From an uncultured Acidimicrobiales bacterium (GTDB lineage Bacteria > Actinomycetota > Acidimicrobiia > Acidimicrobiales > UBA10347), in NCBI GenBank assembly GCA_937991435.1, contig CALKPY010000129.1:1-36039 (forward strand): a DNA stretch of 36,039 bases, written 5' to 3'. Both the position numbers and the translations under genes were made by a program. The notes beneath the pieces were generated by a model. It was not told the DNA's origin and searched no databases. It saw only the letters and a list, made by a program, of their open reading frames with translations. Within the stretch, counting starts at the first letter, position 1. Every line of letters begins with the position of its first letter. This document shows positions 1-8,084 of this stretch, piece by piece.

Positions 1-1286
1 GCGGTTGCGACGATGCCGCCAATAAGGATCCACGACAGCGCACGAGCTTCCGGTACGTCAAGGAACAGATCCAGCACCGCATAGGTCGCTGCACCCGCTG
101 TGACCGCTTGTGCCAGCAAAATCGGAAGGAGCAACGGCGTCTGCCACAGGTCACGGCCTTCGCACTGGCCGAAGAGAAACGCCGTGTAGCCAGCGGTTCC
201 GAGCGCACCAAGAACCGCAGGAATCGCCAGCACCTTGAGTAGCCCACCGGCACCGAAGACGCCGCCGAGGAACCACAGACCACACACAATGGTGAACACC
301 ATCAAGACATAGGCGCCTTTAACCAGCCACGAATTCCAGTTGCCTCGAGTGATCAGATAATGGAAGCGCATGGGCTGCTTAAGGTCACTGACCAGCAAGT
401 ACCCAGTGACCGCCAGGAACAGCCCAGCCACGACCGGCGGCACGATGCCAACAGCAGCGGTGACATCGGCATGGCCCATGAGCACCAGAAGAGCGGCGAC
501 CATCATGACCCCGGCCGAGATTGCCTTGGTCACGAGGTAGCCCGACACCTTGGTCTTCCAAGCCACCTGGTGAGCGGTGGTATATGCCGTACGAGCGACA
601 ACGCCATCGTTATCGCTCGGCTTTGAACCAATCGTGACCGGCACCGACGGGTGACGAGCACCTTCGCTGGCGTCACGAAGCGTGTCTGCCCAGATCATGC
701 CGTCATTGGCAATGGCGCTGCGGGTCGGGTCAAGCGCAGCCTGGTCGGCGCCCTTGTAGAAGACCTTGGGCTTGGTGTTCTGCTCGGGAGCACGCACCGC
801 AGTGGCGTTACGGCCGAGCATCTCGCTGATCTTGCTCGTTGGGTCGTCGAGATCGCCAATGATGATGGCCTCGGTCGGGCACACAATTTGGCACGACGGC
901 TCAAGGCCTACTTCGAGCCTGTGGTTGCACATGTTGCACTTGTGCGCGGTGTTCGTTTCGGGGTTGATGTACAGCGCGTCGTACGGGCACGCATTCATGC
1001 ACGACTTGCAGCCAATGCAGTTGTCATCGTCAAAGTCGACGACCCCGTTGTCGGTCCGGTACAGAGCGTTAGTCGGACAGATCGTCATACACGGGGCGTC
1101 GTCGCACTGGTTGCAGCGCATCACCGTGAATTTGCGGGCCGCGTCGGGGAATGTGCCGGTCTCGATGTACTTGACCCAGGTGCGATTCACGCCAAGCGGA
1201 ACGTCGTGTTCGCTCTTGCACGCAACGGTGCACGCATGGCAGCCAATGCAGTTGTCACTGTCAAGCAAAAAGCCGAGCCGTGTCAT
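1..1286 (-). CDS. Partial ferredoxin/NrfD-like fusion subunit of a molybdopterin-type oxidoreductase
   Basis: I translated this from the reverse strand; the start is at 1286 and the gene runs off the left edge (about 428 residues visible). The first 140 residues carry sixteen cysteines in four 4Fe-4S patterns: C13/16/19/23, C58/61/66/70, C90/93/96/100 and C117/120/132/136. This is the arrangement of the electron-transfer subunit of complex iron-sulfur molybdoenzymes (DmsB/PsrB/SoeB type). From about residue 250 hydrophobic helices follow, resembling the NrfD/PsrC/DmsC quinone-interacting anchor, so electron-transfer and membrane subunits appear fused. The expected role is passing electrons between a molybdopterin catalytic subunit and the quinone pool. 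No catalytic subunit is visible, so the substrate (sulfur compound, formate, other) cannot be named. A divergent LysR gene lies 70 bp away. The family is clear; the substrate is unknown. Confidence 0.85.
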   Translation of the reverse strand, partial: MTRLGFLLDSDNCIGCHACTVACKSEHDVPLGVNRTWVKYIETGTFPDAARKFTVMRCNQCDDAPCMTICPTNALYRTDNGVVDFDDDNCIGCKSCMNACPYDALYINPETNTAHKCNMCNHRLEVGLEPSCQIVCPTEAIIIGDLDDPTSKISEMLGRNATAVRAPEQNTKPKVFYKGADQAALDPTRSAIANDGMIWADTLRDASEGARHPSVPVTIGSKPSDNDGVVARTAYTTAHQVAWKTKVSGYLVTKAISAGVMMVAALLVLMGHADVTAAVGIVPPVVAGLFLAVTGYLLVSDLKQPMRFHYLITRGNWNSWLVKGAYVLMVFTIVCGLWFLGGVFGAGGLLKVLAIPAVLGALGTAGYTAFLFGQCEGRDLWQTPLLLPILLAQAVTAGAATYAVLDLFLDVPEARALSWILIGGIVAT

Positions 1287-1322
1287 CAGACCATCGTGAC
1301 GCGAGTCACGTCTGAGGGCTAG

Positions 1323-1359
1323 AGGTCAAACCTGTCTAAGGTCATAGGTCAAACCTATG
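1323..1359. promoter_or_regulatory. Probable LysR-type operator, two copies of AGGTCAAACCT
   Basis: The 11-mer AGGTCAAACCT occurs at 1323-1333 and again at 1346-1356, 23 bp apart, close to two helical turns. Each copy is an inverted repeat (AGGT, three bases, ACCT). The second copy extends to CATAGGT-CAA-ACCTATG (1343-1359), which contains the classical LysR box T-N11-A from T1345 to A1357. It overlaps the ATG of the LysR gene and lies 37-73 bp upstream of the divergent iron-sulfur gene, the usual geometry for LysR autorepression and activation of a divergent target. Confidence 0.7.
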
Positions 1360-2256
1360 CCACTCGGTCCTGCCTTTCCTGAACTTGCCGCACTCGACCT
1401 GTTCGTTTCGGTCGTCGAACTCGGAAGCGTGTCGCGTGCCGCCACCGCCCACGGCATCGCCCAACCATCGGCAAGCAGCCGTCTCACCAACCTCGAACGC
1501 CAACTCGGACTGACGCTGCTCGAACGCGGCCCAGGCGGGTCAACGCCGACCGACGCCGGTGTGCTCGTCGCCGGCTGGGCCGAGAGCATCTTGCGAGCAG
1601 CACACGGGCTGCGTGCGGGCCTTGTCGCGTTCCAAGCCGAGCAATCCGGACGGCTGCGGGTGGCGGCAAGTTTCACGATTGCTGAGTATCTGCTTCCGCA
1701 GTGGCTCGAACGATTCAGCCGAGAACACCCCGGCGACTCGATCGCCCTCGAAGTCGCCAACTCAGCAACCGTGATTGAACGGCTTCACGCCGGTACCGCC
1801 GACCTGGGGTTCATCGAAACGCCAACGTCGACTCCACTGATGACCGAGCGGGTGGTCGCCACCGACGAACTCGTTGCGGTGGTGGCGCCAGGCCACCCGT
1901 GGCAACAGGTCGAAGCAATACCCGTCGAAGCACTCGCCGCCACTCCCCTCGTCACCCGCGAGGCTGGCTCCGGCACACGCGAAGCGCTCGTGCAGGCACT
2001 CGCTGAGCTCGGGCTCGGTGCTCCGAGCACCGTGCTCGAACTCGGCTCAACCTCTGCCGTGCGAGCTGCTGTCGTTCAAGGAAGCTCGCCAACCGTGATC
2101 AGCCGCCTCGCAGTCGCCGCCGAAGTGGCTGCCGGCTCACTGATCGAGGTGCCAGTGACAGGTCTCAAGATCAGCCGCAACCTGCGAGCCGTCTGGATGA
2201 CCGATCACCGACTTCCGACATTGGCTACGCAGCTCTTGGAACTGTTGCGCTCCTAA
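1357..2256 (+). CDS. LysR-family transcriptional regulator
   Basis: This 299-residue protein has the length and layout of LysR-type regulators. An N-terminal winged helix-turn-helix (about residues 10-70) starts with LDLFVSVVELGSVSRAA and continues through PSASSRLTNLERQLG. A periplasmic-binding-like effector domain (about 95-299) includes the common REAGSGTR segment. The ATG at 1357 fits the family's N-terminus, but no Shine-Dalgarno sequence precedes it because an operator-like palindrome occupies that place, so the mRNA may be leaderless or very short-leadered. Divergent orientation to the ferredoxin/NrfD gene and the shared operator suggest it controls that oxidoreductase and itself. The effector is unknown. 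It converges on xylB, with 31 bp between stop codons and no clear hairpin. Confidence 0.93.
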   Translation: MPLGPAFPELAALDLFVSVVELGSVSRAATAHGIAQPSASSRLTNLERQLGLTLLERGPGGSTPTDAGVLVAGWAESILRAAHGLRAGLVAFQAEQSGRLRVAASFTIAEYLLPQWLERFSREHPGDSIALEVANSATVIERLHAGTADLGFIETPTSTPLMTERVVATDELVAVVAPGHPWQQVEAIPVEALAATPLVTREAGSGTREALVQALAELGLGAPSTVLELGSTSAVRAAVVQGSSPTVISRLAVAAEVAAGSLIEVPVTGLKISRNLRAVWMTDHRLPTLATQLLELLRS

Positions 2257-2287
2257 GGCGTCGACAACTCAGCCACACACAAACCAG

Positions 2288-3736
2288 TTAGGCAAACAAC
2301 GAGTCGAAACACGAGGCGAACGCCTCGCGCACACTGGTTGCATCGGCAGCAGGTTCGACCGTCGATCCTGTGCGCAGGCCCCAGGCTTGGGCAACCTCGG
2401 TCGACTCGGACTGCCCGTTGACAACCATTGCCGCTTGCACCGCCGCGCCGGTGGCCACCGCCTCGTCGACCTCTGGCACCGTCACCGACCCGCCGACCAA
2501 ATCAGCGAGGCGTTGGCGATAGGCAGCGGACCGCCCGCCGCCCCCGGTCACCAACAGCCGACCTTGATGCGCGACCCCGTTGCGCTTCAGCGCATCGAGA
2601 CCGTCAAGCAGGCCGCACAACACGCCGTCATGGGCGGCGAGTGCAAGCTGCTCACGGGTGGTGTCGGCGCGCAGACCAAAGAACGTACCGGTGGCAGTCG
2701 GCAGGTTCGGAACCCGTTCACCATCGAAATACGGCAACAAGACGCACGGCGGTTCGGCTGCGGTAGCTGCCATCGCGAGCTCACCCAGACCAGCCGCATC
2801 AGTGCCGAGCCAGCCAGCGACGGTGTCGGTCACCTTCGTCGCGTTGAGCGTGCAAACGAGAGGAAGAAACTCACCCGACGCACTCGCGAACCCCGCAACC
2901 GCCCCCGTGTCGTCGGCAGTCGGCGTCGCAGACACCGAGTAGACGGTGCCCGACGTTCCGAGCGAAATCGCCACGTCACCCGCAGCCATGCCCATACCCA
3001 GCGCCGCGGCCATGTTGTCACCCGATCCCGCACCGACCGCAATGCCCGGCGCAAGGCCCAGGGCTTGCGCTGCCTCACCACCAAGCTCACCGGCCTGATC
3101 GGCGTGGCCAAGCACCGTTGGCAAACGGCCAAACCAGTCATCGACAGGACCGCCAGCCGCAGCAGTCACCAGCTCAAGGTCATAGGTGTCGGATACCGGG
3201 TTGAACCAGCCGGTCCCCGACGCGTCTCCCCTATCGGTCACGTGCCGACCCGTGAGCCGCCACGTGAGGTAATCGTGGGGCAACATCACCTTGCGGGTCG
3301 CATCGAGCACCTCGGGTTCATGCTCAGCCACCCAGGCGAGTTTCGCGATCGTGAATGCGGCCACGGGCACGCTTCCGCATCGGGTCGCCCATGCCGACGC
3401 GCCGAGTTCGCTAACCAACCGGTCGGCTTGTGGTGCCGATGTCACGTCGTTCCACAGCTTTGCCGGTCGCAAAACCTCGCCGTGTTCGCCCACCAGCACA
3501 AGGCCGTGTTGCTGGGCAGCGATCGACACGCCGACGATGTCATCTCGGTAAGCGCCAAGCGCTGTTACCGCGTCGACGAGGGCAATCCACCATGACTGCG
3601 GGTCCTGTTCAGAGACCGGCGGTTGGGTCGGCGGGTGCAAAGCAAAGGCTCGGCCGACCACCTCACCACTGCCCACATCGCGAGCTTCGACTTTGGTTGA
3701 TTGCGTCGAAGAATCGACACCCAACACCAACGGCAT
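2288..3736 (-). CDS. xylB: Xylulokinase (FGGY carbohydrate kinase)
   Basis: This 482-residue protein fits the FGGY kinase family and looks most like xylulokinase, which phosphorylates D-xylulose to xylulose 5-phosphate with ATP for entry into the pentose phosphate pathway. The N-terminal phosphate-binding strand reads GVDSSTQSTKVEARD. HDYLTWRLTG and TDRGDASGTGWFNP are typical of the substrate-side domain. AGSGDNMAAALG holds the likely catalytic Asp, and SLGTSGTVY and VTGGGGRSAAYRQRLAD form the nucleotide site. The ATG at 3736 is preceded by AGAGGA at suitable spacing. No xylose isomerase or transporter is adjacent, so the exact sugar (xylulose or a related ketose/polyol) is less sure than the family. 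Confidence 0.88.
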   Translation of the reverse strand: MPLVLGVDSSTQSTKVEARDVGSGEVVGRAFALHPPTQPPVSEQDPQSWWIALVDAVTALGAYRDDIVGVSIAAQQHGLVLVGEHGEVLRPAKLWNDVTSAPQADRLVSELGASAWATRCGSVPVAAFTIAKLAWVAEHEPEVLDATRKVMLPHDYLTWRLTGRHVTDRGDASGTGWFNPVSDTYDLELVTAAAGGPVDDWFGRLPTVLGHADQAGELGGEAAQALGLAPGIAVGAGSGDNMAAALGMGMAAGDVAISLGTSGTVYSVSATPTADDTGAVAGFASASGEFLPLVCTLNATKVTDTVAGWLGTDAAGLGELAMAATAAEPPCVLLPYFDGERVPNLPTATGTFFGLRADTTREQLALAAHDGVLCGLLDGLDALKRNGVAHQGRLLVTGGGGRSAAYRQRLADLVGGSVTVPEVDEAVATGAAVQAAMVVNGQSESTEVAQAWGLRTGSTVEPAADATSVREAFASCFDSLFA

Positions 3737-3820
3737 CAGTCGTCCTCTTGGGTCGGGCAGTCCTCAGCAATGTTGCCGCCAAGGGGAACCGAATGACACA
3801 CGACAAGTATTCTGGACCAC

Positions 3821-4216
3821 ATGGCCGCACCACGCACAGGCGACACCAATGAACTTGCAAAAGTCCGCGAGATCGCATTTGCGCTTCCTGAAGTCACCGA
3901 ACGCATAAGCCACGGCGCACCGTGCTTCTTCATCCGAGAGAAGAAGACGCTGTGCTACTTCCACGACAATCACCACGACGACGGCCGCCTTTGCCTGTGG
4001 GTGCCCGCTGCCCCCGGCGTACAAGACGAAGTCGTCAAGCTTGAACCCGAGCGATTCTTCGTGCCTCCCTACGTCGGGCACCGGGGCTGGATCGGGGTGC
4101 ACCTCAACGTCGACCCTGACTGGTCAGAGGTCGCCGGAATTCTCGACGACGCGTACCGACTCGTTGCGCCAAAAACGTTGGTTCGCCAACTCGATGAAAC
4201 CACAGGAAGCTCATGA
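3821..4216 (+). CDS. MmcQ/YjbR-family protein
   Basis: This 131-residue protein belongs to the MmcQ/YjbR (CyaY-fold) family of small DNA-binding-like proteins of uncertain role. Typical features are the opening helix with FALPEVTERISHGAPCFFI, the central basic-aromatic strand KKTLCYFHDNHH, and the C-terminal PPYVGHRGWIGVHL followed by a helix ending in APKTLVRQLD. It is a single domain and normal family length. Its last codon overlaps the start of the flavin monooxygenase by ATGA, so the two are probably co-transcribed and translationally coupled. A possible -10 (TATTCT, 3808-3813) lies only 7 bp before the ATG, suggesting a leaderless mRNA. Function cannot be stated from sequence. Confidence 0.85.
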   Translation: MAAPRTGDTNELAKVREIAFALPEVTERISHGAPCFFIREKKTLCYFHDNHHDDGRLCLWVPAAPGVQDEVVKLEPERFFVPPYVGHRGWIGVHLNVDPDWSEVAGILDDAYRLVAPKTLVRQLDETTGSS

Positions 4217-5988
4217 CCGACACCACCGACCTCCGCGAGAAATACCGCGCCGAACGCGACAAGCGCCTACGTGCCGACGGCAACGAGCAATACATCGAAC
4301 CAACCGGCGCCTTCGCCCACTACCTCGAAGACCCCTACGTCGAGCCGACCCCTCGCCCGCCGCTCAACGACGAAGTCACCTTCGCATTCATCGGCGGCGG
4401 GTTCGCCGGCCTCGTAGCCGGCGCCCGACTCAAACAAGCTGGCATCGACGACGTACGCATCATCGAAAAGGGCGGCGACTTCGGCGGCACCTGGTATTGG
4501 AACCGGTATCCGGGCGCCATGTGTGACACCGCATCGATGGTGTACATGCCGCTACTCGAAGAGGTCGGCCACATGCCCGGACACAAGTACGCATTCGCTC
4601 CCGAGATCCTCGAACATTGCCGCAATATCGCGAACACCTTTGACCTCTACGACAACGCCTGTTTGTCGACCGAAGTCACCCAACTCGAATGGGACGAAGC
4701 GACGAGCCGCTGGATCATTCGCACCAACCGCGGCGACGAGATGCGCGCCAAGTTCGTTGCCGTCGGCACTGGGCCGCTACATCGACCAAAGCTCCCGGGC
4801 ATCAAAGGCATTGAGTCCTTCACCGGTCACAGCTTTCACACCAGCCGCTGGGACTACGAATACACCGGCGGCAACCCAGCAGGAGCGCTGCTCGACAAGC
4901 TCGGTGACAAGCGCGTCGGAATCATTGGCACTGGCGCCACCTCGGTGCAGTGCATTCCCCATCTCGCCAAGGCCTGCGGTGAGCTCAAGGTGTTCCAACG
5001 AACACCGTCGTCGATTGACGTGCGGGCAAACCACGAGACTGACCCGGACTGGTTCGAAACCCTCGAACCGGGCTGGCAACAAAAGTGGCTGCTCAACTTC
5101 ACCACCCTGCAAACCGGCGGATTCACCGACGAGGACCTCGTCAAAGACGGTTGGACCGACCTCGCCCAGCGCATCCGCGACCAGGTCGTCGCCAGCGGCG
5201 ATTTCACGCCCGAAGGTATGGCCAAGGCCTACCACGACAGCGACGACGTCAAGATGAACGAGATCAGGGCGCGAGTCGACGAAATCATCTCGGACCCGGC
5301 CACTGCAGAGGCACTCAAGCCTTGGTACCGCCAACTCTGCAAACGACCGTGCTTCCACGACGAGTACCTCGACTCGTACAACAACCCCAACGTGCACCTC
5401 GTCGACACCGACGGGCGCGGCGTCGAACGCATCGACGAGTCAGGCGTTTGGGTGAACGGCACCCACCACGAACTCGACTGCATCATCTACGCGTCGGGCT
5501 TTGAAGTCGGTACGAGCTTCGCTCGGCGCAGCGGCTTCGAAACCATCGGGCGCGACGGACAAACCCTGAGCGACAAGTGGGTCGATGGCATGATGAGCCT
5601 GCATGGCATACACGTGCACGGATTCCCGAACATGTTCATCGTCGGGCCGAGCCAGGGAGCGAACCTGATCTCAAATGTGCCGCACAACCTCACCGAGCGA
5701 GCCCTCACACTCGCCGCCATCATGCGTCATGCGACCGACAACGACATCGACCACATCGAAGTCACTCCCGAAGCCGAGGCCGCTTGGGTAGAGCGGCTCG
5801 AAAAGGGCGGCCGCACCTTTGGCAACGACCCCGATTGCACTCCGGGCTATTACAACAACGAAGGCCACCAGGCCGACCCGAGCGCGACCCGCAACTTCCT
5901 TGGCTTCCCCGAGGGACCAGTCGCGTACTTTGACTACATCGCACAGTGGCGGTCGTCTGGTGCCTTTGAAGGGCTCACCTTCGCCTAA
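4213..5988 (+). CDS. Flavin-dependent monooxygenase, type I Baeyer-Villiger type
   Basis: This 591-residue protein carries the fingerprint of type I Baeyer-Villiger monooxygenases: F203-TG-HSF-H209-T-SR-W213-D214, matching FxGxxxHTxxW(D/P). An FAD-binding Rossmann motif (IGGGFAG, about 60-66) is followed by GGTWYWNRYPGAMCD, and a second, NADPH-binding Rossmann motif is IGTGATS (238-244). These soluble FAD/NADPH enzymes insert one oxygen atom next to a ketone carbonyl, giving esters or lactones. The N-terminal extension of about 50 residues resembles longer members such as cyclopentadecanone- or steroid-type enzymes. Substrate cannot be read from sequence. It is coupled to the YjbR-family gene by a 4-bp overlap and converges on the diiron-protein gene 12 bp away. 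Confidence 0.9.
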   Translation: MTDTTDLREKYRAERDKRLRADGNEQYIEPTGAFAHYLEDPYVEPTPRPPLNDEVTFAFIGGGFAGLVAGARLKQAGIDDVRIIEKGGDFGGTWYWNRYPGAMCDTASMVYMPLLEEVGHMPGHKYAFAPEILEHCRNIANTFDLYDNACLSTEVTQLEWDEATSRWIIRTNRGDEMRAKFVAVGTGPLHRPKLPGIKGIESFTGHSFHTSRWDYEYTGGNPAGALLDKLGDKRVGIIGTGATSVQCIPHLAKACGELKVFQRTPSSIDVRANHETDPDWFETLEPGWQQKWLLNFTTLQTGGFTDEDLVKDGWTDLAQRIRDQVVASGDFTPEGMAKAYHDSDDVKMNEIRARVDEIISDPATAEALKPWYRQLCKRPCFHDEYLDSYNNPNVHLVDTDGRGVERIDESGVWVNGTHHELDCIIYASGFEVGTSFARRSGFETIGRDGQTLSDKWVDGMMSLHGIHVHGFPNMFIVGPSQGANLISNVPHNLTERALTLAAIMRHATDNDIDHIEVTPEAEAAWVERLEKGGRTFGNDPDCTPGYYNNEGHQADPSATRNFLGFPEGPVAYFDYIAQWRSSGAFEGLTFA

Positions 5989-6000
5989 CCGGCGGCCGGC

Positions 6001-7113
6001 TCAATTGTTTGTGGCCGCGGCCCGGTCGGCGGCAACCGCGTCGTAGGTGTCGTAGTCACTCGCAGTGTCGTCAGAGAACTCGAATTCCATCAGACCATGT
6101 TCTTGCCACTGCTTGCGCAAGTAACCATTGTTGGCATCGAGCAGGCCGAGCTTGCGGGTGTTCGGCACCAGCTTTGAAAAGAACGCCTTTTGGAAGTCTG
6201 CGTACGGGTGCACCCCAATGCGCCCCGCTGCGCTCGTCAGCGACGGCAGAACATCAGCAACCGACACGTTCATGCGCTCCCAAATCTCTGGGTTTGTCGA
6301 ACGATTGCGATTGCGAATCGTGTTCTCGAGCATGAATTCTTGGCGGTCGAAAAGCTCGGCCTCGGTCAGGTTCTCGTAGTACTCCTGCAAGCTCAAGATG
6401 CCAAAGGCCACATGGCGAGCCTCGTCACTAATGACGTAGCGAAGCAGCTTCTTCAACAGCGGCTCGGTCGTACGCCGAAGCAGATCTCCAAACGCCGCGA
6501 GAGCGAGGCTTTCGATCACGATCTGCATGCCGAGATAGGCAATATCCCAGCGGCTGTCTTCGAGTAGCGCAACGATCTGCGCTTCGAGCGCCGGGCTCAT
6601 TGTGTAGGCGTCGCCCATCTTCTCTTGCAGGTACCGGGCGAATACCTCGGTGTGGCGAGCTTCGTCCATGGTCTGGGTGGCGGCGTAGTACTTCGCGTCG
6701 ATCCACGGAACCGTCTCAACGATCTTTGCCGCAGTCATCATTGCGCCTTGCTCGCCATGCATGAACTGGCTCAGGCTGGCCTTGAGGTTTTCAACACCGA
6801 TCTGGGTGATCTCCTTGTCGCCCCATGTGGCAATCGGCGAACCGGGCTCGTCTATGGCCGCGATGACGATCTGCATAAACGGCGTGGAACGATCGACGAG
6901 ACCTTCAGGATCAACATTGGTTGACCAGTCGAGTTCGGTGACCGAGTTCCACTGTGACGCCATGGCCTTGTTGTAAAGCGTGACGAGCTGCGGACGCTCG
7001 CGCGTGTAGTTCCACTGATAAATGCGATCAGCGTTGTCACGAATCAGCCTGATCGAGTCGTTCATCTCCGCAGTCGAAGGAAGCGCTGTTGATTCTGGCT
7101 CAGTCACTGTCAT
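6001..7113 (-). CDS. Ferritin-like diiron protein (R2-like/oxygenase superfamily)
   Basis: This 370-residue soluble protein has a complete set of carboxylate-bridged diiron ligands in ferritin-like order: E121, E151-xx-H154, E201 and E231-xx-H234, with both histidines in identical DEARH motifs. Helices between them are long and amphipathic. The pattern is that of ribonucleotide reductase R2-like proteins, AurF-type N-oxygenases and related diiron oxygenases; I cannot choose among them. An oxidative role on an organic substrate is likely, but the substrate is unknown. It sits downstream of an alanine dehydrogenase and a 3-hydroxyisobutyrate-dehydrogenase-like gene on the same strand, 68 bp after the latter, and may share their transcript. 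Confidence 0.75.
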   Translation of the reverse strand: MTVTEPESTALPSTAEMNDSIRLIRDNADRIYQWNYTRERPQLVTLYNKAMASQWNSVTELDWSTNVDPEGLVDRSTPFMQIVIAAIDEPGSPIATWGDKEITQIGVENLKASLSQFMHGEQGAMMTAAKIVETVPWIDAKYYAATQTMDEARHTEVFARYLQEKMGDAYTMSPALEAQIVALLEDSRWDIAYLGMQIVIESLALAAFGDLLRRTTEPLLKKLLRYVISDEARHVAFGILSLQEYYENLTEAELFDRQEFMLENTIRNRNRSTNPEIWERMNVSVADVLPSLTSAAGRIGVHPYADFQKAFFSKLVPNTRKLGLLDANNGYLRKQWQEHGLMEFEFSDDTASDYDTYDAVAADRAAATNN

Positions 7114-7181
7114 GGGCCAAGAGTAACAACCCGGCTCTCATGCGCACAGACCTCTTGGGGGTCAGAGCGGCTCAGCGCGGC

Positions 7182-8060
7182 TCAGCTCTGGTTGGCCTCG
7201 CGGTAGCGGCGCACGATCGCCGTCGCGTCGAGGCGGTTCTCGCCAGCGGCTTGGCTTGCTTGCAGATAACCGTCGACCATGGCAGTCAATGGTGTCGCAG
7301 CTCCAATGGCCTGACCTTCGCGTTGCACAAGACCGAGATCCTTGGCCATCCAATCAACCGCGAAACCAAAATCGAACTCGTCAGCGACCATTGTGCTGCC
7401 TCGATTACTGAGGTACCAAGAGCCAGCGGCTCCCTTGGTCACAGCATCGAGCACTCGTTCCATGTCGAGACCAGCCTTTTGGCCAAACGCGATTGCTTCG
7501 GCTGCTCCCTGAATCGCACCAGCACAAAGAATCTGATTGCACATCTTGGTGAGCTGTCCGCTTCCGACCGGACCGATCAGGGTGATCGCCGACGAATAGC
7601 AATCAATGAACGGTCGAGCGACCGCGAAATCGGCCTCGGACCCGCCGCACATAACGCTAAGAGAGCCGTTCTCGGCGCCTACTTGGCCGCCCGAAATCGG
7701 GGCATCGACAAAGCCAACGCCTGCCGCGGCGCACGCCTGCCCGAGCTCGCGGGCGAGCTCTGCTGAAGCAGTGGTGTGGTCGACCAAGACCGAACCGGGC
7801 TGCATGACCCCGAGGGCACCATCGGCACCGAGAACGACCTGGCGAACGTCGTCGTCGCCGCCGACGCACACGGCAACAAAGGTTGCGCCTGTCGCGGCGT
7901 CAGCCGGCCGCGGCGCAGCGGTACCGCCGTGATCCGCGGCCCACTGTTCGGCCTTGGCCATGGTGCGGTTGAAGGCCCGCACGTCGTGCTGGGCAGAGGC
8001 GAGATGACCGGCCATGGGGTTACCCATATTGCCGAGTCCGATAAAGGCGACAGTGCTCAT
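7182..8060 (-). CDS. 3-Hydroxyisobutyrate dehydrogenase-like NAD(P) oxidoreductase
   Basis: This 292-residue enzyme belongs to the beta-hydroxyacid dehydrogenase family. The N-terminal dinucleotide motif is GLGNMG (8-13). DAPISGGQVGAENG (about 119-132) forms the substrate-binding stretch and K172 in GQLTKMCNQ is the expected catalytic lysine. NRT after the second strand (31-33) suggests NADPH rather than NADH, as inference. Family members oxidise 3-hydroxyisobutyrate (valine breakdown), tartronate semialdehyde, succinic semialdehyde or imines; the exact substrate is unresolved. It begins 24 bp after the alanine dehydrogenase stop codon, so the two are probably one operon of amino-acid-linked redox enzymes. 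Confidence 0.87.
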   Translation of the reverse strand: MSTVAFIGLGNMGNPMAGHLASAQHDVRAFNRTMAKAEQWAADHGGTAAPRPADAATGATFVAVCVGGDDDVRQVVLGADGALGVMQPGSVLVDHTTASAELARELGQACAAAGVGFVDAPISGGQVGAENGSLSVMCGGSEADFAVARPFIDCYSSAITLIGPVGSGQLTKMCNQILCAGAIQGAAEAIAFGQKAGLDMERVLDAVTKGAAGSWYLSNRGSTMVADEFDFGFAVDWMAKDLGLVQREGQAIGAATPLTAMVDGYLQASQAAGENRLDATAIVRRYREANQS

Positions 8061-8084
8061 CTCATGACTCTGCCACAGAGCGGC

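Noticed and set aside
2387..3595. A 402-codon plus-strand frame opposite xylB
   Set aside because: Composition is Arg- and His-rich, typical of a shadow frame, and xylB explains the region fully.
5992..6002. CCGGCGGCCGG palindrome between convergent genes as a terminator
   Set aside because: A one-base centre cannot form a stable hairpin loop without breaking most of the stem, and no T-run follows.
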